Shown here in pieces: positions 23,802-32,206 of a stretch of DNA of 64,000 nucleotides. Within the stretch, counting starts at the first letter, position 1, and each line of letters begins with the position of its first letter. The translations under genes and the position numbers were made by a program. Origin of the DNA: Candidatus Saccharibacteria bacterium oral taxon 488 (GTDB taxonomy: Bacteria > Patescibacteriota > Saccharimonadia > Saccharimonadales > Saccharimonadaceae); assembly GCA_013099195.1 (NCBI GenBank), contig CP039999.1, positions 62,001 through 126,000 of the forward strand, read 5' to 3'. The notes beneath the pieces are model-generated. The model was given only the letters and a program-made list of their open reading frames with translations. It was not told the origin of the DNA and did no database searches.

Positions 23802-26021
23802 ATGCCAAAAAAACGAAAATCTACCCGTAAGAAATCAGTTTCCACAGCTCCAAAGCATGATGTGCCGAGCGGCTTTTGGGCGCAAGTCGGCGCGGTACTG
23901 CTCGTTGTGTTGTCGCTTCTTCTGATGGTGGCGTGGTTTGGTGTTGGTGGTCCGGTACTGGGGTGGTTACACAAAGCGACCCTGAGCATGCTTGGTTACG
24001 CGATGTATGGATTGCCGATTTTGCTGATATATATTGCTGTGGAGATTTTCCGGGCGGAGAATAATCGGTTGCCGCTGGCGATGAAATTAGCAGCCATCCT
24101 CGAGGTGGTGTGGTTGTCTGGTTTGTTTGGATTATTAAAGACACCAACCCGCCCAAATGCTGGTGGATTTATCGGTGATACGGCCAATCGGGCGATGAGC
24201 GCCATGGTCGACCCGGGCATCGCTGCTTTGATATATGTGGTCCTCATCATCATCACGGCGCTATTTATTACTCAGACGTCGCCGTTTATGGTGATCAAGA
24301 AAATCGCCGAGGCGCTCAAGCGCGACCACTCCGAGGAGGATAACAATGCGGCGGTGATGAAGAAGGCGGCTCGTGAAGATGCGGCCAGCGCCAAATCATC
24401 GAGCGACATCAAGTTGAATGCCGGCGTCCCAACCGTCGATCCGGTTACGCCAAAGGATAAAAAGGCATCGCCGTTGAGCAGTCTGCGTGGTAGTGTAGCA
24501 CGGGATAAGGCAGCTGAGGAGCAGGCAGCACTGGTGGCGGCACACGACCCGAATTGGCAGGCACCGAGCCTTGATCTATTGGAGAAGAAGCAAAGTCCAG
24601 CTGATGCTGGTGATATTCGGCAGAATGCGCAGATTATTCATGATACCTTGGCAGAATTTAACATTGATGTGGAGATGGAAGACGCAAATATTGGACCAAA
24701 GGTGACGCAGTATACCTTGCGGCCGCCGAGCGGTGTGAAGTTGACACGCATCACGGCGCTGGAGACGAATATTGCTTTGAATTTGGCGGCGCAGAGCTTG
24801 CGGATTGAAGCTCCAATTCCTGGGCAAAAAGCCGTTGGTATTGAGGTGCCGAACCGCCGAGCCGCTGATGTGCGGCTGTATGGTGTGTTGGACTCTAAGC
24901 AGTGGAAGCACGCTCGTGAACCATTGAGTTTTGCCATCGGTAAGGATATCTCTGGCGAAGCAGTGGTTGGCGAGCTCAACAAAATGCCACACATGTTGAT
25001 TGCTGGTCAGACTGGTTCTGGTAAGTCGGTGATGATTAATACCTTGCTGACCAGTTTGCTATATCGCAACAGTCCGAGCGACATGAAATTGATTTTGGTT
25101 GACCCAAAGCAGGTGGAAATGGCACCGTACGAAGATATCCCACATTTGCTGACTCCGGTGATTACTGAGCCAGAAAAGACTATTTCGGCCTTGAAATGGG
25201 CGGTCAATGAGATGGAGCGGCGCTATAAGCTGTTGGCGGCCGAGAAGATTCGCGATATCAAGGGGTATAATCAGCGCCTCGCCACGCGAGCTAAAAAAAT
25301 CCCGGTAGCGGACGCCGATGGCAACATTCAACAGCACGAAGACGGGGCGATGCCGTACATCGTTATTGTAATTGATGAGCTAGCCGATTTGATGATGGTG
25401 GCAGCACGCGACGTCGAGGCGCTGATCGTTCGCTTGGCGCAGAAAGCGCGGGCGGTGGGTATCCACCTGGTCTTGGCAACGCAGCGGCCAAGTGTTGACG
25501 TGATCACTGGTTTGATCAAGGCGAACGTGCCGGCGCGTATCGGCTTTACCGTGGCGTCGCAGGTTGACTCGCGGACCATTCTTGATCAAATTGGCGCCGA
25601 GAAACTACTTGGCCAGGGTGATATGCTGCTGTATACGCCGAGCATGAGTAAGCCAAAGCGCATTCAAGGTGCGTGGGTGACCGATGACGAGGTCAATAAA
25701 ATTACTGATCACCTGCGGATGCAGTCAGCACCGCAGTACAATGATGAGGTGGTGGCGCAGCCAGTTCAGCTGAACGGCAAGGGTGGCATGGCGGTTGATT
25801 TTGGCGGTGGCGGTGAAGATGAAGCATTTATGGACGCGGTGCGAGTGGTGATTGAGGGCGGCAAGGCCTCTACCAGCTATCTGCAGCGGCGGCTACGGAT
25901 TGGCTACGGCAAGGCAGCGCGACTGATTGAAGAGATGGAAGAGCGTGGTATTGTCGGCCCAGCGAACGGCTCAAAAGCTCGTGATGTTTTGGTCTCAAGT
26001 GTCGATGAGCTAGGGCAATAG
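23802..26021 (+). CDS. ftsK: DNA translocase FtsK/SpoIIIE
   Basis: This 739-residue protein pumps DNA through the division septum. A basic N terminus is followed by about four membrane segments (residues 25-170), a linker of 100 residues and the motor: the alpha and beta RecA-like parts with Walker A AGQTGSGKS (about residues 402-410), Walker B IVIDELADLMM, and THLVLATQRPS-like LVLATQRPSVDVITGLIKAN. The C-terminal gamma winged helix (STSYLQRRLRIGYGKAARLI) that reads orienting sequences is present. TATAAT at 23786-23791 ends 10 nt before the ATG. Confidence 0.96.
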   Translation: MPKKRKSTRKKSVSTAPKHDVPSGFWAQVGAVLLVVLSLLLMVAWFGVGGPVLGWLHKATLSMLGYAMYGLPILLIYIAVEIFRAENNRLPLAMKLAAILEVVWLSGLFGLLKTPTRPNAGGFIGDTANRAMSAMVDPGIAALIYVVLIIITALFITQTSPFMVIKKIAEALKRDHSEEDNNAAVMKKAAREDAASAKSSSDIKLNAGVPTVDPVTPKDKKASPLSSLRGSVARDKAAEEQAALVAAHDPNWQAPSLDLLEKKQSPADAGDIRQNAQIIHDTLAEFNIDVEMEDANIGPKVTQYTLRPPSGVKLTRITALETNIALNLAAQSLRIEAPIPGQKAVGIEVPNRRAADVRLYGVLDSKQWKHAREPLSFAIGKDISGEAVVGELNKMPHMLIAGQTGSGKSVMINTLLTSLLYRNSPSDMKLILVDPKQVEMAPYEDIPHLLTPVITEPEKTISALKWAVNEMERRYKLLAAEKIRDIKGYNQRLATRAKKIPVADADGNIQQHEDGAMPYIVIVIDELADLMMVAARDVEALIVRLAQKARAVGIHLVLATQRPSVDVITGLIKANVPARIGFTVASQVDSRTILDQIGAEKLLGQGDMLLYTPSMSKPKRIQGAWVTDDEVNKITDHLRMQSAPQYNDEVVAQPVQLNGKGGMAVDFGGGGEDEAFMDAVRVVIEGGKASTSYLQRRLRIGYGKAARLIEEMEERGIVGPANGSKARDVLVSSVDELGQ

Positions 26022-26026
26022 CTAGC

Positions 26027-26054
26027 TTGACATAATTATTTTATAGGTTATAAT
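26027..26054 (+). promoter_or_regulatory. Consensus sigma-70 promoter
   Basis: TTGACA (26027-26032) and TATAAT (26049-26054) are 16 bp apart, directly after the ftsK stop, and drive the unknown gene at 26097. Confidence 0.85.
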
Positions 26055-26096
26055 ACGCTAAGTGAGAAGTTGATTTGTATGTGGAAGGATGGCTAC

Positions 26097-27002
26097 ATGG
26101 CGCACATAAGTTGTAGAAATAATGGAGAATTATCCCCTAATAGTAGAGGCGACAGATTAAGGAAGCCTCTTGTGCTGGGGGTTGCTGCGGTCACGTTAGC
26201 CGTATCGGGTATACTTGGGTATAGTCTTGGCCGGTCACACAATGTTCCGCCCGCACCATCAGTAGAAAATACCGATGGTGGAACATTCAAAGAGTCCAAT
26301 GATAGTTCGAGAGCGGAAGAAATTACATTTACGCTACCAGACACCGAAGGCCGTCAAGAGGCAGAGGTCTTTTTAAAGAATCCTGATATGCTTCGACAGG
26401 CACGCGGTATTGCCGGACGAGTGCTTACTGCTGCGGGGAAGTTGGTTGATAGTAAGGCCGCTCGACTTACTCGCCAAGATTATCATGATGATCACAATAG
26501 GCTTAAACAGCAGTCAATAGCGATTACAGATGATAGGGGAAATGTGGTATCGGTTGATGTTACTCAAGGCGACAAAAGGCTTGGTGGAAGTGAGATCGCA
26601 GTAGAAGTTGCCACTGATATGATTGAGGTTGGCGCAAAGAGTAGACAGACGGACCGGATAACGTGGCGGTTAGATTTTTTGTCTCCAGAACCTGTGGCGC
26701 ATCAGCATATTGAATCTCCAGAAGCACTACTACCGGCCCTCGAAGGCGTGTTACTGACGAAAGTGGAATGGTCGCACAGACAGATCACTGATGGTTGGTC
26801 GGAGACTAAGGCAATTACAATCGTTTCACCAAAGTCTGTCTCGCCATCGAGACCAGATTATGAAAGCATAGCGGCGGTACCGGCTAAGGGAGAGATTAAC
26901 GGTCGGGCCGTGAAGAGTGCTAAGGTATATGATGCGGCAAAAAGCCTATTTGATCGGCTCGCGACCGATGGTGATATATCCGATATCTTGCCTTCTCAGT
27001 AA
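26097..27002 (+). CDS. Membrane-anchored hypothetical protein
   Basis: This 301-residue protein starts at the ATG at 26097, which has GGAAGGA 8 nt upstream; an earlier TTG has no such site. A basic N terminus is followed by one membrane segment (LVLGVAAVTLAVSGILGYSL) and a hydrophilic outer domain of about 250 residues with a long helix (MLRQARGIAGRVLTAAGKLV), a strand-rich section (ITDDRGNVVSVDVTQGD) and DRITWRLDFLSPEPVAHQHI. I recognise no family. It has its own strong promoter and converges on pheA with 1 bp between the stops. Confidence 0.7.
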   Translation: MAHISCRNNGELSPNSRGDRLRKPLVLGVAAVTLAVSGILGYSLGRSHNVPPAPSVENTDGGTFKESNDSSRAEEITFTLPDTEGRQEAEVFLKNPDMLRQARGIAGRVLTAAGKLVDSKAARLTRQDYHDDHNRLKQQSIAITDDRGNVVSVDVTQGDKRLGGSEIAVEVATDMIEVGAKSRQTDRITWRLDFLSPEPVAHQHIESPEALLPALEGVLLTKVEWSHRQITDGWSETKAITIVSPKSVSPSRPDYESIAAVPAKGEINGRAVKSAKVYDAAKSLFDRLATDGDISDILPSQ

Positions 27003-27003
27003 A

Positions 27004-27813
27004 CTAACGTGCCGCCAGATATTCACCGAGTAATGTTACTTTGTGACCAGTTGAGGTAATTTTATTGATGGCGTGATGCAATGACGGGCCGGCAGCGTCA
27101 ACGGTCATGAAGAATTTGTAGTTCCATGGTTGGCCGATGATGGGTTGGGACTGGAGGCTGGTGAGGTTAATGGACTGATCGGCGAATGTACGGAGTATTT
27201 CAAGGAGGCTGCCTGGTTGATGGGCAGTGGTCACCACAAGCGTTGCTCGATTAGCGTTAGTCACTGTGGCGGTTGGATCAAGGACGAGGAAACGAGTGAT
27301 GTTGTCCTGACCGTCTTGGATGTGCCGCCTGAGAATTGGCATATTGTATAGTTGGGCAGCGGTTTCACCGGCGATGGCTGCCAGGTGTGGTGAACCCTGT
27401 TGCTTGATGAATTCGACAGCGCCAGCGGTATCAAAATATTCAATTTGTGCAGCTTGCGGTAGGCGTTCTTGGAGAAAACGCTGACATTGTGACAAGGCGA
27501 CAGGATGTGAATAGACAGCGGTAATGTCTTCAAGTTTTGTGCCCAGATTGGTGATGAGTGTTTGTTGAATGGTAAGTGTTACTTCCCCGACGATGGGAGC
27601 ACTGCAGGATTCAATGTGACGGTAAGTTTCGTTGACGGTGCCGTAAATGGTATTTTCCACTGCTACGACAACGGCGTCGGCCTTACTGCGAGCATAGGTT
27701 TGAAAGACATCGCCAAAGGTCATGCACGGAACAATGGTGATGTCAGATCCATACCATTGTTTTGCCGCTTGTTCGTGAAATGACCCAGCTTGTCCTTGAA
27801 TGGCGATACGCAT
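27004..27813 (-). CDS. pheA: Prephenate dehydratase with ACT domain
   Basis: This 269-residue protein has the periplasmic-binding-like catalytic fold (IAIQGQAGSFHEQAA, VVVAVENTIYGTVNETY, VYSHPVALSQCQRFL, AAIAGETAAQLYNMPIL) with the essential Thr in QDNITRFLVL, and a C-terminal ACT domain (HQPGSLLEILRTFADQSINL). It would convert prephenate to phenylpyruvate. In the ACT domain the Phe-binding ESRP motif reads QSQP, so feedback control may differ. No other aromatic-pathway gene is in the window, which is odd for a lineage thought to lack amino acid synthesis. Confidence 0.92.
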   Translation of the reverse strand: MRIAIQGQAGSFHEQAAKQWYGSDITIVPCMTFGDVFQTYARSKADAVVVAVENTIYGTVNETYRHIESCSAPIVGEVTLTIQQTLITNLGTKLEDITAVYSHPVALSQCQRFLQERLPQAAQIEYFDTAGAVEFIKQQGSPHLAAIAGETAAQLYNMPILRRHIQDGQDNITRFLVLDPTATVTNANRATLVVTTAHQPGSLLEILRTFADQSINLTSLQSQPIIGQPWNYKFFMTVDAAGPSLHHAINKITSTGHKVTLLGEYLAAR

Positions 27814-27850
27814 GGACCCTATTGTAGCATGGTCTGGCGGGGTGCATCAC

Positions 27851-27949
27851 TGGACTTTTGCATTAGATTACCGTATAATACGGAGGAATAATAACCTAAG
27901 GTTATGTGCGATGACATAACCATCCGTAATGGATTCCAAAGGAGGAAAC
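27851..27949 (+). promoter_or_regulatory. rpsF promoter and putative S6:S18-binding leader
   Basis: TGGACT (27851-27856) and TATAAT (27874-27879) are 17 bp apart; the -10 lies inside a CCGTATAATACGG inverted repeat. The leader of about 64 nt has a perfect hairpin GGTTATGT/ACATAACC (27900-27907 with 27914-27921), then CCG at 27924-27926, then ATTC (27933-27936) able to pair with GAAT (27886-27889). A helix with a 3'-side CCG bulge is the hallmark of the S6:S18 autoregulatory motif known in rpsF leaders of many bacteria. AAAGGAGG precedes the ATG. Confidence 0.6.
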
Positions 27950-28309
27950 ATGAACGAATACGAACTGACTGTTCTTATTCACCCAGATTTGGAAGCAAAT
28001 TTGGATACGGCCCTAGACAAGGTCCGGTCGCTTGTCACTACCAATGGTGGCGAAATTACTAAAGAAGACAATTGGGGCAAGAAAAAGCTAGCCTATGCAA
28101 TTCGTCGTGAAGACTTTGCGGTGTATGTTTACTTTGAGGTGAAGTTGCCAAGCAGTGCGCCGCTCAAGATATCAAATGTTCTGAATATCACCGACGAGGT
28201 GCTTCGTTATTTGTTGGTTAAGACCGACGAGAAGACACGTCGAGCGCTTGCTGAGCAGAAAGAGCGCGAAGCTAAGGTCGCTACCGAGGCGGCTGATAAA
28301 GAAGCCTAA
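27950..28309 (+). CDS. rpsF: Ribosomal protein S6
   Basis: This 119-residue S6 starts at the ATG at 27950 preceded by AAAGGAGG. Family pattern: MNEYELTVLIHPDLE, GGEITKEDNWGKKKLAYAIR, FAVYVYFEV and ITDEVLRYLLVKTDE. A charged helical tail (EQKEREAKVATEAADKEA) extends the C terminus. S6 pairs with S18 in the 30S platform, and both genes are in this operon with ssb between them. Confidence 0.96.
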   Translation: MNEYELTVLIHPDLEANLDTALDKVRSLVTTNGGEITKEDNWGKKKLAYAIRREDFAVYVYFEVKLPSSAPLKISNVLNITDEVLRYLLVKTDEKTRRALAEQKEREAKVATEAADKEA

Positions 28310-28346
28310 TATTCGACGCGATACATAATAAAAAAGGAGGGTCATC

Positions 28347-28775
28347 ATGGCACGAAGTATCAACCAAGTTATTTTACTAGGGCGGTTAACGCGCGATCCA
28401 GAGCAGCGGACAACGCCATCAGGTCGGACAGTTGTTAGCTTTAGTATCGCGGTTGATCGTGCCGGACAGGATGATCAAGTTGATTTTTTCGACGTTACCG
28501 CGTGGGAAAAATTGGGCGAACTGGTGATGCAGTACCTGTCAAAAGGCCGCCGCGTGTTGGTCCAGGGTCGGTTGCGACAGGACAGCTGGGATGATAAAGA
28601 AACCGGCAAGCGCCGCTCGCGTATTGAAGTGACGGCGACCGATGTAACATTCCTTGACGCTCCGAGCGGCGATAGCGCGAATACAACCGCACCACGTAAT
28701 ACTAATACTAAGCAGGCTGAGACCGTAGCGGATATTGACGATAAGCCGATCGATCTTAGCGAGATACCGTTCTAA
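28347..28775 (+). CDS. ssb: Single-stranded DNA-binding protein
   Basis: This 142-residue SSB has the OB fold ([61 protein letters not shown]), a short polar linker and the acidic C-terminal tip DLSEIPF that recruits replication and repair partners. AAAAGGAGG precedes the ATG. Its position between rpsF and rpsR is the classical operon order. Confidence 0.96.
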   Translation: MARSINQVILLGRLTRDPEQRTTPSGRTVVSFSIAVDRAGQDDQVDFFDVTAWEKLGELVMQYLSKGRRVLVQGRLRQDSWDDKETGKRRSRIEVTATDVTFLDAPSGDSANTTAPRNTNTKQAETVADIDDKPIDLSEIPF

Positions 28776-28786
28776 AGGAGAACAAA

Positions 28787-28990
28787 ATGGCAAAACGATT
28801 AAAGAAGGACACCCCAACGGTTTTTGACTATAAGGATGTTAAAACATTAATGCGCTATGTTAATGCGTATGGTCAAATTGAGCCGATAGCGAAGACGGGT
28901 CTCAGTGTCAAGCAGCAGCGTAGCTTGGCAGTGGCAATCAAGCGTGCTCGGCACTTAGCATTGCTGCCGTTTGTATCGCAAGGGCAATAA
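28787..28990 (+). CDS. rpsR: Ribosomal protein S18
   Basis: This 67-residue S18 has [40 protein letters not shown] and [10 protein letters not shown], all diagnostic. AAAGGAG precedes the ATG. In many bacteria rplI (L9) follows; none is present here, and the next gene is efp after 278 bp. Confidence 0.95.
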   Translation: MAKRLKKDTPTVFDYKDVKTLMRYVNAYGQIEPIAKTGLSVKQQRSLAVAIKRARHLALLPFVSQGQ

Positions 28991-29052
28991 AAGTATACAT
29001 TGAGGGAACTCTCTAGCCCCCGAACGTATTTATAGATAAGAAAGAGAGTCGA

Positions 29053-29082
29053 GTGGTCTGTGCAGGGTAAGGCACGGGCCAC
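29053..29082 (+). terminator. Hairpin after rpsR, possible terminator; rest of 28991-29268 non-coding
   Basis: GTGGTCTGTGC (29053-29063) pairs along its full length, with two G-U pairs, with GCACGGGCCAC (29072-29082) around an 8-nt loop. TGTTGTTTG follows, a weak T-tract. In the rest of this 278-bp gap I see no gene; AAAGGAAA just before 29269 is the efp ribosome binding site. Confidence 0.6.
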
Positions 29083-29268
29083 TGTTGTTTGTGGGCTGCT
29101 GTACAGTGTGTTTTTATTTTTGATACAGGATAGTATTATGATACCACTAAACCCACTGCGGGATGTTTGAGTAAAAAATATGTTCAGCCGACAAGAAATA
29201 CTCTGCCGTCCGAAAGAATGTTAGAATTAGGTACGGTAGCTTAATAGTTATAGGAAAGGAAAAACAAC

Positions 29269-29829
29269 ATGTATCAGCCGACAGATCTTAAAAAGGGTAC
29301 GGTTTGTCAGATTGACGGTAAGCCATATCGCGTCATTGAATATGGACAGAAGGTTATGGGGCGTGGAGGCTCTATTGTGAACGTTAAATTAAAAAATTTA
29401 CTAGACGGAAGTGTCATCCCGAAGACCTTTAAGGGCCAAGACAAAATTGAGTCAGCTGAGGTGACTAGTAAGACTGTTCAATATTTATATCATGACGGAG
29501 ATATGTTCTGCTTCATGGATCCAGAAAATTTTGAGCAATTTGAGCTGTCTAATGATGTGGTAGATGAGGCAAAAAATTATTTGAAAGAGGGTTGTGAGTT
29601 GAATCTCCAGGTGTTTGACGGGCGAGTGATTAATGTTGAATTACCAAAAAATCTCTATCTCGAAGTTACATATACTGAAGATGTCGTAAAGGGCGATACA
29701 ACCTCGAGCGTACTTAAGGATGCAACGCTTGAGACGGGTCTTGTTATTAAGGTACCAGCATTCATTAAGCAGGGCGATATTGTCAGTGTCGACACGGCGA
29801 CGGGTGAATATCGAGAGCGCAAAAAATAA
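29269..29829 (+). CDS. efp: Elongation factor P
   Basis: EF-P relieves ribosome stalling at polyproline. This 186-residue protein has the three-domain layout: KOW-like N domain (TDLKKGTVCQIDGKPYRVIE), middle OB domain (VQYLYHDGDMFCFMDPENFE) and C-terminal OB domain (TLETGLVIKVPAFIKQGD IVSVDTATGEY). The tip residue that is modified Lys34 in E. coli is Arg (KVMGRGGSIVNVK), the residue rhamnosylated by EarP in some Proteobacteria. No EarP gene is in the window, so it may work unmodified. GGAAAGGAAA lies upstream. Confidence 0.95.
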   Translation: MYQPTDLKKGTVCQIDGKPYRVIEYGQKVMGRGGSIVNVKLKNLLDGSVIPKTFKGQDKIESAEVTSKTVQYLYHDGDMFCFMDPENFEQFELSNDVVDEAKNYLKEGCELNLQVFDGRVINVELPKNLYLEVTYTEDVVKGDTTSSVLKDATLETGLVIKVPAFIKQGDIVSVDTATGEYRERKK

Positions 29830-29849
29830 CAAAAGGGCCTTCTTGTCGG

Positions 29850-29883
29850 AAGCGTCGCCCAGGGTGTTCGGGCGACGCTTTTT
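29850..29883 (+). terminator. Strong intrinsic terminator after efp
   Basis: AAGCGTCGCCC (29850-29860) pairs perfectly with GGGCGACGCTT (29870-29880) around a 9-nt loop, followed by a run of T to 29883. Confidence 0.93.
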
Positions 29884-30273
29884 GTTGTTATGAATACATC
29901 AAATAACGATAAAGAATGGAACGATATTTTAGATATTGATGCTAAAAATACAACGTAATATATGTATAGCTGGTGGGGTGTTTTTGGTGATACATACGAC
30001 AATTGTTTTCATGAAAATTATGGGCCTATTTGCGATAATGGTGAGAGTCTTCTTGACTACTACAGAGGTAAATATAACTATTGATGTATAAATTACACTG
30101 ATGTGTAGTACACAACGTTGTATTTTAGTTAACGTAGAATTAACGATAGCGAAGATCGGCCTATAGGTAAAAGAAAGAATAGTTATTGATGTATCTATAA
30201 CAGCAGTTTCGCTATCGCAATAGGTCACTAGTGATTGAGAAAAATATGTATTCAGGCTACAATGAGAAGTGAC
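29884..30273. other. AT-rich gap with diverged repeats, no convincing gene
   Basis: This 390-bp gap is clearly more AT-rich than its surroundings. TATTGATGTAT occurs twice, near 30079 and 30185. GATAGCGAA near 30145 and TTCGCTATC near 30209 form an inverted repeat. A 22-codon plus-strand frame (29890-29958) and a 100-codon minus-strand frame rich in Ile, Thr and Val (29929-30228) are open, but neither has a ribosome binding site or recognisable protein. TACAAT at 30258-30263 is the probable -10 for the next gene. It could be a decayed gene. Confidence 0.5.
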
Positions 30274-30993
30274 ATGAAGCAGCGATTAGATAAAATGATA
30301 CTAGAACGCGGGTTGGTTGAATCGCGTTCAGAAGCAGAGAACTGGATAGGCTTAGGGCAAGTCATGGTCAATGGTAGGGTGGCGACGCGTCCCGGATGTT
30401 TCGTTAATGAGACAGCAGACATTACATTGCTGACTCGTGAGCGGTACGTTTCGCGTGCAGGCCTCAAGCTAGCGAGTGTGGCGGATAGTTTTCGGTTGGA
30501 CTTTCAGGGGAAAACAGTGCTGGACATAGGGTCGAGTACTGGTGGATTTACTGATTTTGCGCTGCGTCATGGCGCCCGACGCGTGTATGCTGTTGACGTG
30601 GGCACGAATCAGTTGCACCATCGACTGCGTGACGATCGGCGCATAACATTACACGAAAAGACAGACATTCGTGACTTTGAGCTTGATTTCCCACCAGACA
30701 TTATCGTGGGAGATGTGTCATTTATTAGTCTGCGCGACATTCTACCACACGTTGCAAAGCGACTGATGGGTAGTGCGACGGTGCTTGTAGCAATGGTAAA
30801 GCCGCAGTTCGAGGCGGGGCGTCATTTGGTACAAAAGGGTGTTGTAAAAAATGCTGCTATACGACGAAAGATCCTGACCGATTTTGAACAATGGGCAAAA
30901 CAGTACTTTGTAGTTCTTGATAAAAAGGATAGCACCGTCGCTGGCAGTAAAGGTAATGTCGAGCGCTTTTATAAGCTACAACTAAAAAAATAA
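30274..30993 (+). CDS. tlyA: TlyA family rRNA 2'-O-methyltransferase (hemolysin A-like)
   Basis: An N-terminal S4 RNA-binding domain (QRLDKMILERGLVESRSEAE, GQVMVNGRVATRPG) is followed by an FtsJ-like SAM methyltransferase (YVSRAGLKLASVADSF, VLDIGSSTGGFTDFAL, YAVDVGTNQL, DVSFISLRDILP, VAMVKPQFEAGR). This is the TlyA pattern; mycobacterial TlyA methylates 16S and 23S rRNA. I choose the ATG at 30274 (239 residues) because TACAAT at 30258-30263 overlaps the earlier in-frame ATG at 30262. Substrates here are inferred from family only. Confidence 0.9.
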   Translation: MKQRLDKMILERGLVESRSEAENWIGLGQVMVNGRVATRPGCFVNETADITLLTRERYVSRAGLKLASVADSFRLDFQGKTVLDIGSSTGGFTDFALRHGARRVYAVDVGTNQLHHRLRDDRRITLHEKTDIRDFELDFPPDIIVGDVSFISLRDILPHVAKRLMGSATVLVAMVKPQFEAGRHLVQKGVVKNAAIRRKILTDFEQWAKQYFVVLDKKDSTVAGSKGNVERFYKLQLKK

Positions 30994-31062
30994 CAGGGGT
31001 AATAGTTGTAGTAAAAATGGCATCGTTGTACTTAAGTCAACGTAGTATACTATACAATAATA

Positions 31063-32142
31063 TTAGACATTGAACCGAAATTCGACGACATCATTAGGCT
31101 GCATGATGTAATTTTTACCCTCAGTACGTATTTTACCCGCTTCACGGGCCTTAGCTTCTGAACCTGCGGCAACAAGGTCGTGGTAACTAATTACTTGCGC
31201 GGCGATGAATCCGCGCTCGAAGTCTGAGTGGATGACGCCAGCAGCCTGTGGTGCCGTCCAGCCTTTATGTATTGTCCATGCTCTAACTTCCTTCTGACCT
31301 GCCGTGAGATAGCTTTGTAGACCAAGTGTGTCGTACGCGGCATGGACAAGCTGTGACAATCCAGTTTCGGAAGCCCCGTAGCTATCAAGTAGTTCCAAGG
31401 CGTCATTATTGGACAATTCTCTGAGCTCTTCTTCAAGCTTGGCACAAATAAATAATACTCGGGCTGGTGCGACGAGTTTGGCAAGCTTTTCTTGTAGGGC
31501 ATGGTCGCCGAGCCCCGCCTCGTCAACATTAAATGTATAAATAATTGGCTTGGCGGTGAGTAAATGAAGATCATTAATTATCTCATATTTGATATTTTCT
31601 AAGGATGCTATCGGCGTACCTGAATTAAGTGATGTCAGGAGTGTTTCAAGGTATGTAGCGACCTGTCGTGCCTCCGGCTTGGCTTTGGCTTCTTTTTGGA
31701 GACGAGGCAGACGATGTTCTATGGTTTGGATGTCAGCAAGGATAAGTTCGGTGTTGATGATATCAATGTCGGCCTGAGGGTTGATCGGGGTATTGTCGTG
31801 TCGTAATATATCTGAGTTTTCAAAGGCGCGAACGATATGGATAATGGCGTCGCATTCACGAATATTGTGCAAGAATTTATTGCCGAGCCCTTCTCCTTTT
31901 GAGGCGCCAGCCACCAATCCAGCGATGTCGACGAACGTTACGGTCGCGGGGATAATTTTTTGTGTATCATACAGTTTTGCGAGTACATCAAGCCGCTCGT
32001 CGGGGACCGGCACAATGCCAGTGTTTGGTTCAATGGTGGCAAATGGGTAATTAGCCGCTAGAATATTATTGTTAGTAAGTGCATTAAATATGGTCGACTT
32101 ACCGACATTTGGCAGGCCGACGATTCCGATTGATAGACTCAT
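31063..32142 (-). CDS. ychF: Ribosome-associated ATPase/GTPase YchF
   Basis: YchF is a universally conserved P-loop NTPase of the Obg family that prefers ATP and associates with ribosomes. This 359-residue protein shows the P-loop GLPNVGKST (residues 9-17), switch segments (ANYPFATIEPNTG, DIAGLVAGASKGEGLGNKFL), the coiled-coil insertion (LPRLQKEAKAKPEARQ), and a C-terminal TGS domain (EVRAWTIHKGWTAPQAAGVI). A TATAAT (complement of 32150-32155) ends 7 nt before the ATG, so the mRNA is probably leaderless. Confidence 0.96.
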   Translation of the reverse strand: MSLSIGIVGLPNVGKSTIFNALTNNNILAANYPFATIEPNTGIVPVPDERLDVLAKLYDTQKIIPATVTFVDIAGLVAGASKGEGLGNKFLHNIRECDAIIHIVRAFENSDILRHDNTPINPQADIDIINTELILADIQTIEHRLPRLQKEAKAKPEARQVATYLETLLTSLNSGTPIASLENIKYEIINDLHLLTAKPIIYTFNVDEAGLGDHALQEKLAKLVAPARVLFICAKLEEELRELSNNDALELLDSYGASETGLSQLVHAAYDTLGLQSYLTAGQKEVRAWTIHKGWTAPQAAGVIHSDFERGFIAAQVISYHDLVAAGSEAKAREAGKIRTEGKNYIMQPNDVVEFRFNV

Positions 32143-32170
32143 ATCGTGTATTATAACAAATTATACAAAC

Positions 32171-32199
32171 TTGCCTCAGTATATAATATGTATTAGAAT
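32171..32199 (+). promoter_or_regulatory. Sigma-70 promoter of the surface-protein operon
   Basis: TTGCCT (32171-32176) and TAGAAT (32194-32199) are 17 bp apart. The -10 ends 7 nt before the ATG at 32207, predicting a leaderless first gene. The three genes that follow overlap or abut, so this promoter may serve all of them. Confidence 0.7.
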
Positions 32200-32206
32200 A
32201 AGCAGT

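Noticed and set aside
29890..29958. 22-codon plus-strand frame after the efp terminator
   Set aside because: It begins right after the terminator T-tract with no promoter or ribosome binding site.
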